This document shows, in pieces, positions 59,570-64,000 of a stretch of DNA of 64,000 nucleotides. Made by a program: the position numbers and the translations under genes. The stretch is from Methylocaldum sp002005105 (lineage in GTDB: Bacteria; Pseudomonadota; Gammaproteobacteria; Methylococcales; Methylococcaceae): contig NZ_CP194902.1 in the NCBI RefSeq assembly GCF_051027545.1, forward strand, positions 2,914,001 through 2,978,000, written 5' to 3'. The notes below the pieces were generated by a model. That model did no database searches. It saw nothing but the letters and a program-made list of their open reading frames with translations, and was not told where the DNA came from. Numbering within the stretch: the first letter of the stretch is position 1; every line of letters begins with the position of its first letter.

Positions 59570-61285
59570 ATGGATGGACGACAAGTACTGATCAACCGGC
59601 AGACTTGGGATCAATTTATCCGCTCGGTCAAGAGTTTCGCCGGTTCCGAGGTCGGCGGGCGGGCCAAGCGGCTGTTCGCGGGGCTCATTCTCCTGCTGTT
59701 CGCGGTCAATGGCCTGAATGTGGTCAGCAGCTACGTCGGCCGGGATTTCATGACGGCGATCGAACACCGTAACGTGTCCGCGTTCACTGGCCAGGCCCTT
59801 CTCTGGATCGGCGTGTTTGTCGCGGCCTCGGCGGTGGCGGCGATTTTCCGGTTTACCGAAGAAAGGCTCGGTTTGCTGTGGCGAGAGTGGCTGACGCGAT
59901 TGGCGGTCGTCCACTACCTCGAGCGCAGGGCCTATTTCCGTCTGGATGAAACCGGGAAGATTACCAATCCGGACCAGCGTATCGCCGAGGATATAAGGGT
60001 ATTTACCGCAACCACGCTGTCCTTCGTACTCATGCTCCTCAATGCCACGTTCACCGTATTGGCATTTTCAGGGGTCATGTGGTCGATCAGTCCGATCCTG
60101 TTCGCCGTTACCATCGCGTATGCCGCCGGCGGTTCATACCTGACCATTGTGTTGGGCCGAACGCTGGTCGAATTGAACTATGCCCAGCTCGATAAGGAAG
60201 CCAATTTCCGGGCCGATCTCATCCATGTCCGGGAGAATGCCGCGTCGGTGGCGCTGCTGCACCGCGAACGGCGGCTTGGCGCCCGGCTCTTGCGTCATCT
60301 TGACGATTTGACGGGAAATTTTCGGCGGATCATCACGGTGAACCGGAACCTTAATTTCTTTACCACGGGCTATAACTACCTGATCCAAATCATCCCCGCC
60401 CTCGTCGTGGCGCCTTTTTTCATTCAAGGGCGCGTCGAGTTCGGCGTGATCACTCAGTCGGCGATAGCCTTCGCCCATTTGGTGGGCGCCTTCTCGCTGA
60501 TCGTCACGCAGTTCCAATCGATTTCTTCGTTCGCTGCGGTGATCGCGCGGCTCGGTTCGTTGGCCGAGGCCATCAGCGGGGCTCGAGCGCCCGAAAGATC
60601 GGCCATCGAGACTAGCGAAGGCGAGCACGTGGCTTATGTGGGGCTGAACGTGCTGTCGCCGAGCGATGGCCGTCCCTTGATCAAGGATTTGACCGTCTCG
60701 ATTTCGCCCGGAATCAGGGTTTTGGTCATCGGGCCGAGCGAGGAGGCCAAAGTGGCATTGTTCCGAGCCACTGCCGGTATCTGGGATAGCGGAACGGGGC
60801 GTATCGTTCGACCCGAGTCCAATCAGATTTACTTTCTTCCGGAACGGCCCTACCTTCCACCGGGCACGCTGCGGGAATTGCTCGTTCGCAGCGGGACAGA
60901 GGAATCGATCGCGGAAAACCGAATACTGGGCGTGCTGCGCGCTTTGGATCTCGAGCCTATATTGGCGCGTATCGGCGGGCTCGATGTCGAGCGGGATTGG
61001 GACCACATGCTTTCGCTCCGGGAGCAACAGCGATTGGCTTTTGCCCGTCTCATGCTGGCCGCCCCGCGTTTCGCCTTTCTGGATCGCATCAGTACTTCCA
61101 TGCGGGCCGACGAGGCCGGCCAGCTGTTGAGGATGCTCTCGAAAAGCGAAATCACTTATGTCACGTTCAGTCGATGGACGACTGGACGAAGGGGCACCGA
61201 TGAGAAGCTGGAGAACTACGATGCCGTCCTCGAACTCGCCGGAGACGGTGGATGGAAATGGCGGTTGATTCAGGATGAAGAATAA
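59570..61285 (+). CDS. SbmA/YddA-like ABC exporter with degenerate ATPase motifs
   Basis: The 571-residue protein has an N-terminal six-helix membrane domain of the SbmA/BacA-like ABC_membrane_2 type ('YVGRDFMTAIEHRNVSAFTG', 'FTEERLGLLWREWLTRLAVV', 'TNPDQRIAEDIRVF'). A C-terminal nucleotide-binding domain follows from about 350. The Walker A reads 'VIGPSEEAKVALFRATAG' in place of GPxGxGKS. The signature is 'LSLREQQRLAFARLM' (normally LSxGEQQR). Walker B reads 'FAFLDRISTS', with Arg where the catalytic Glu should be. Family members export vitamin B12-like or peptide compounds. This one probably does not hydrolyse ATP normally. Confidence 0.85.
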   Translation: MDGRQVLINRQTWDQFIRSVKSFAGSEVGGRAKRLFAGLILLLFAVNGLNVVSSYVGRDFMTAIEHRNVSAFTGQALLWIGVFVAASAVAAIFRFTEERLGLLWREWLTRLAVVHYLERRAYFRLDETGKITNPDQRIAEDIRVFTATTLSFVLMLLNATFTVLAFSGVMWSISPILFAVTIAYAAGGSYLTIVLGRTLVELNYAQLDKEANFRADLIHVRENAASVALLHRERRLGARLLRHLDDLTGNFRRIITVNRNLNFFTTGYNYLIQIIPALVVAPFFIQGRVEFGVITQSAIAFAHLVGAFSLIVTQFQSISSFAAVIARLGSLAEAISGARAPERSAIETSEGEHVAYVGLNVLSPSDGRPLIKDLTVSISPGIRVLVIGPSEEAKVALFRATAGIWDSGTGRIVRPESNQIYFLPERPYLPPGTLRELLVRSGTEESIAENRILGVLRALDLEPILARIGGLDVERDWDHMLSLREQQRLAFARLMLAAPRFAFLDRISTSMRADEAGQLLRMLSKSEITYVTFSRWTTGRRGTDEKLENYDAVLELAGDGGWKWRLIQDEE

Positions 61286-61312
61286 TATGGAAGCGATTTG
61301 TCCTCGGCGGCT

Positions 61313-64000
61313 ATGTTCCGACTCGGATTGGCACTCATTGCATTTCTGATGCTTGTCGCGGCAGCCGGAACCGCGCCGGCCGATTCCGCACAGGTGTTGG
61401 ACAGGTTCGGACGGGGGGAGGGCTGGAGCACCGTCGCAGGGCAGGGAGCCCGAGTATCATTGGCGCCGGACCGGGGCCGGGAGGGATCGGCCTTACGCAT
61501 CGACTTCGATTTCCGGAAGGGCGGCGGCGAAGTCATCGTCCACAAGCCGTTTCCGATTGCGCTGCCCGATAATTACGCCGTTACTTTAGCCCTACGCGGC
61601 ACCGCGCCGCCCAACGTTCTCGAGATCCGATTGGTCGACCGGTCGGGCAAAAATGTCTGGCGCTTCCGAGATCCCGAATTTCGTTTCCCCAAAACCTGGC
61701 AGACGCTGCGCGTCAAGCGTCGCCGGTTCGAGTTTGCCTGGGGGCCGGCGGGCGAAAAAGAATTGGCGGAACTAGGGCTTATCGAGTTCGTGATCGCGCG
61801 CGGAACCGGAGGCCGCGGCACGCTCTGGATCGACGATCTGCGACTCGAACCGCTTCCGCCGCAGCGCGCTTATTCCGGATCGCCGTTCTTGACGGCGTCG
61901 AGTTCGCTTCCGGGGCTGGAACCGGCGCGGTTGCTGGATCAGCACCCCGAAGCGGCATGGCATAGCGCGAGCAACCGCGAACCTCAGTGGCTGCTTCTGG
62001 ACTTCCGCGAGCGCCGGGAGTACGGCGGATTGATCATCGATTGGCACCCAGAGGACTATGCCACGGCGTATTCGGTCGAACGTTCCGACGACGGCCGAAA
62101 TTGGCACAGGGCTTATGCGGTAACCCAAGGCAACGGCCGGCGCGACTACATTCCTATGCCTGAGTCGGAGTCCCGTTTCGTGCGGCTTTCCCTGGCGCAA
62201 AGCCGGCGCGGGAAGGGTTTCGGAATTCGCCGCGTCGAGGTCGCGCCGATCGACTTCAGTTCTTCGTCCAACCGAATGTTCGAACGCATCGCCCGCGATT
62301 CCGAAAGGGGGGCTTACCCCCGTTATTTTTTAGGCGAGCAAACCTACTGGACGGTGATAGGCAGTTCCGGAACCGAACGCCGAGGTGCGGAACGCGAAGC
62401 CCTTCTGAACGAAGACGGCATGCTCGAGGTCGACGAGGGTGCGTTTTCCGTGGAGCCTTTTCTTTATGTCGATGGACGGCTCCATGGCTGGGCCGACGGA
62501 ACCGCTAAGCCCTCTCTCGAACGCGGCTATCTGCCGATTCCTTCGGTGCGCTTGGAACGAGGGCCGCTCTATCTCACGGTCACCGCGCTGGCGAGCGATG
62601 ATCCGAAAGGTTCGATCCTTGCCCGTTATCGAGTCGAGAACCACACTGGAGCGGCCGTGAAAGCAAGTCTTTTTCTCGCCGTGCGCCCGTTCCTGGCGAA
62701 TCCGCCGTGGCAATCCCTGCATACCATGGGCGGCGTTTCGCGTATCTACAGGCTTGGATGCGAAAATGCCGTTCTCCGGGGCGACGACCGTCTCGTCGTG
62801 CCGCTGACGCCGGCCGCCCAAGCCGGCGTCACGAGCTTAGATGGTTATCCGATCACTCTGGATCTGGCTCGAGACGCCGTTCCGCCCGCGAAAGCCGTAA
62901 CCGATGCGAACGGATTGGCCAGCGGCGTGCTTCGTTATCCGCTCGTTCTCGCGCCTGACGAAACGCGGGATGTTTATCTTGCGCTTCCCGCAAAAGGCGA
63001 TCCGGGTAGCCCGAAAAGACTTCTACATGGCGCGGATGCCGGCCAATTCTGGGAAAGGCAATACGCCGAGATCGTTCGAAAGTGGGAGAGGGAACTGGGG
63101 CAGGTCGCGTTTCGGGTGCCGCCGGCCGAGGAGGATTTCGTCCGCACCGTGAAGAGCAATCTCGCCTACATCCTGATTCATCGCGACGGACAGGCCTTGC
63201 GGCCCGGTTCGCGACGCTACGGCCGCACCTGGATTCGGGATGGGGCGATTACCTCCGCTACGCTTCTGGCCTTCGGCCATGCGGCGGAGGTGCGCGAGTT
63301 TATCCGCTGGTACGCTGGCTATCAGACGGCGGACGGAGCGATTCCCTGCTGCCTGGACCCGTGGGGTCCGGACGCCATGATCGAGCATGACAGTGCCGGT
63401 CAATTCGTTTACACAATCGCCAATTACTACCGCTATACCGGCGACCTCGAGTTCCTGAAGAGCTTGTGGTCCCGCATAACGCGGACCATCGACTACCTAG
63501 CCGCCCTGCGGCGGCAGCGTTTGACCGAGGATTACACCAAAGGCGAAGCTTTTCGTTTCTTCGGCCTCATACCGGAATCGGCCAGTCACGAAGGCTATGT
63601 GGCCCGTCCGGTCCATTCTTACTGGGATGATTTCTGGGCAATCCGGGGCATCGACGATGCCGCTCAATTGGCCGCCGCCGTCGGCGATCGCGAACGAGCG
63701 GCCCGCTATGCCGAATTGCGGGATGCTCTGCGCGCCGATGTCCACAGCTCGATCGGCTTGACTCGACGCAAGTTCGGCATCGACTTTGTTCCCGGTTCCG
63801 CGGAGCTCGGCGACTACGATCCGACCTCCACGGCGATCGCCCTTTCGATCGGCGGCGAGGCAACGGGACCCCTGGCTCCGGTTTTTCAGCGGACTTTCGG
63901 TCGTTATGCCGGCGATGTCGAGGCCCGGATAAGACGCGAGCTCGATGAGCAGGCCTATGCGCCTTACGAATTCCGCAATGTCGGCGCCCTGGTTCGGCTC
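61313..64000 (+). CDS. Large secreted discoidin and six-hairpin-glycosidase-like protein, truncated by window end
   Basis: The frame is open for 896 codons to the window edge, so the C-terminus is unseen. It starts with a signal peptide ('LGLALIAFLMLVAAAGTAPA'). Residues about 25-180 form a jelly-roll domain ('SALRIDFDFRKGGGE', 'GTLWIDDLRLEPL'). An F5/8-type (discoidin) domain follows ('LLDQHPEAAWHSASNREPQW'). From about 600 an alpha/alpha toroid resembles glucoamylase or amylo-glucosidase folds ('RYGRTWIRDGAITSATLLAF', 'GAIPCCLDPWGPDAMIEHDS', 'YWDDFWAIRGIDDA'). An extracellular glycan-acting role is inferred. No strong ribosome site precedes the ATG; a TTG at 61298 is an alternative. Confidence 0.75.
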   Translation, partial: MFRLGLALIAFLMLVAAAGTAPADSAQVLDRFGRGEGWSTVAGQGARVSLAPDRGREGSALRIDFDFRKGGGEVIVHKPFPIALPDNYAVTLALRGTAPPNVLEIRLVDRSGKNVWRFRDPEFRFPKTWQTLRVKRRRFEFAWGPAGEKELAELGLIEFVIARGTGGRGTLWIDDLRLEPLPPQRAYSGSPFLTASSSLPGLEPARLLDQHPEAAWHSASNREPQWLLLDFRERREYGGLIIDWHPEDYATAYSVERSDDGRNWHRAYAVTQGNGRRDYIPMPESESRFVRLSLAQSRRGKGFGIRRVEVAPIDFSSSSNRMFERIARDSERGAYPRYFLGEQTYWTVIGSSGTERRGAEREALLNEDGMLEVDEGAFSVEPFLYVDGRLHGWADGTAKPSLERGYLPIPSVRLERGPLYLTVTALASDDPKGSILARYRVENHTGAAVKASLFLAVRPFLANPPWQSLHTMGGVSRIYRLGCENAVLRGDDRLVVPLTPAAQAGVTSLDGYPITLDLARDAVPPAKAVTDANGLASGVLRYPLVLAPDETRDVYLALPAKGDPGSPKRLLHGADAGQFWERQYAEIVRKWERELGQVAFRVPPAEEDFVRTVKSNLAYILIHRDGQALRPGSRRYGRTWIRDGAITSATLLAFGHAAEVREFIRWYAGYQTADGAIPCCLDPWGPDAMIEHDSAGQFVYTIANYYRYTGDLEFLKSLWSRITRTIDYLAALRRQRLTEDYTKGEAFRFFGLIPESASHEGYVARPVHSYWDDFWAIRGIDDAAQLAAAVGDRERAARYAELRDALRADVHSSIGLTRRKFGIDFVPGSAELGDYDPTSTAIALSIGGEATGPLAPVFQRTFGRYAGDVEARIRRELDEQAYAPYEFRNVGALVRL

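Overview
The window looks like a GC-rich chromosomal segment of a nitrogen-fixing gammaproteobacterium, most likely a methanotroph of the Methylococcaceae (Methylocaldum/Methylococcus type). This is inferred from three things: a cytochrome P460-type protein beside a hydrogenase-maturation (hypX) remnant, an Azotobacter-type nifL-nifA pair, and dense families of palindromic interspersed repeats. No rRNA or tRNA gene was recognised.

Layout. (1) 0-6.6 kb is a repeat-rich accessory stretch. It holds a secreted beta-helix protein, a cytochrome P460-like gene and a decayed hypX, with the last two bracketed by two inverted copies of a 106-bp miniature element. It also holds an intact IS1380-family element with a 4-bp target duplication and a SIMPL-domain gene broken by one amber codon. 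(2) 6.6-16.4 kb is one long minus-strand Fe-S/nif operon: iscS-iscU-erpA-iscA-hscB-hscA-fdx-nifV-nifW-FeSI-TPR-like-fdx2-grxD-bolA-fmdB-orf. (3) 16.4-28.3 kb is the rest of the nif region. A divergent intergenic region carries two sigma54 promoters and two NifA sites. It is followed by a fused NfnAB-like oxidoreductase, bfd, a second NifA/sigma54 promoter with small nif-linked genes, a DUF364 protein, and nifL-nifA on the minus strand. (4) 29.7-49.7 kb is a complete, co-oriented type III-A CRISPR-Cas locus. (5) 50-64 kb is mostly housekeeping: aconitase, RtcB with archease, a GYD protein, an rpoD-type sigma factor, a lipoprotein, an ABC exporter with a degenerate ATPase, and a truncated large secreted glycosidase-like protein.

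The CRISPR locus is the most interesting part. Reading on the minus strand it runs: cas6, a CARF protein of the NE0113 family, cas10 (HD and GGDD both present), csm2, csm3, an embedded vapBC toxin-antitoxin pair, csm4, csm5, a Uma2-type nuclease, leader 2 and array 2 (15 repeats). Next comes a four-gene effector operon joined by 4-nt overlaps: csx16, a Nudix hydrolase, a CARF-adenosine deaminase (Cad1/CAAD) and a CARF nuclease (Card1/Can2). Then come leader 1, array 1 (22 repeats) and a double adaptation module cas2-cas1-cas1'-cas2', in which the second Cas1 appears to lack the catalytic residues. Cyclic oligoadenylate made by Cas10 would activate the deaminase (ATP to ITP) and Card1, the Nudix enzyme would hydrolyse ITP, and Csx16 would probably degrade the signal.

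In the nif region, NifA with sigma54 RNA polymerase would drive the Fe-S assembly genes, homocitrate synthase, NifW and an electron-supply flavoprotein together. Here the general ISC machinery appears to be under nitrogen-fixation control.
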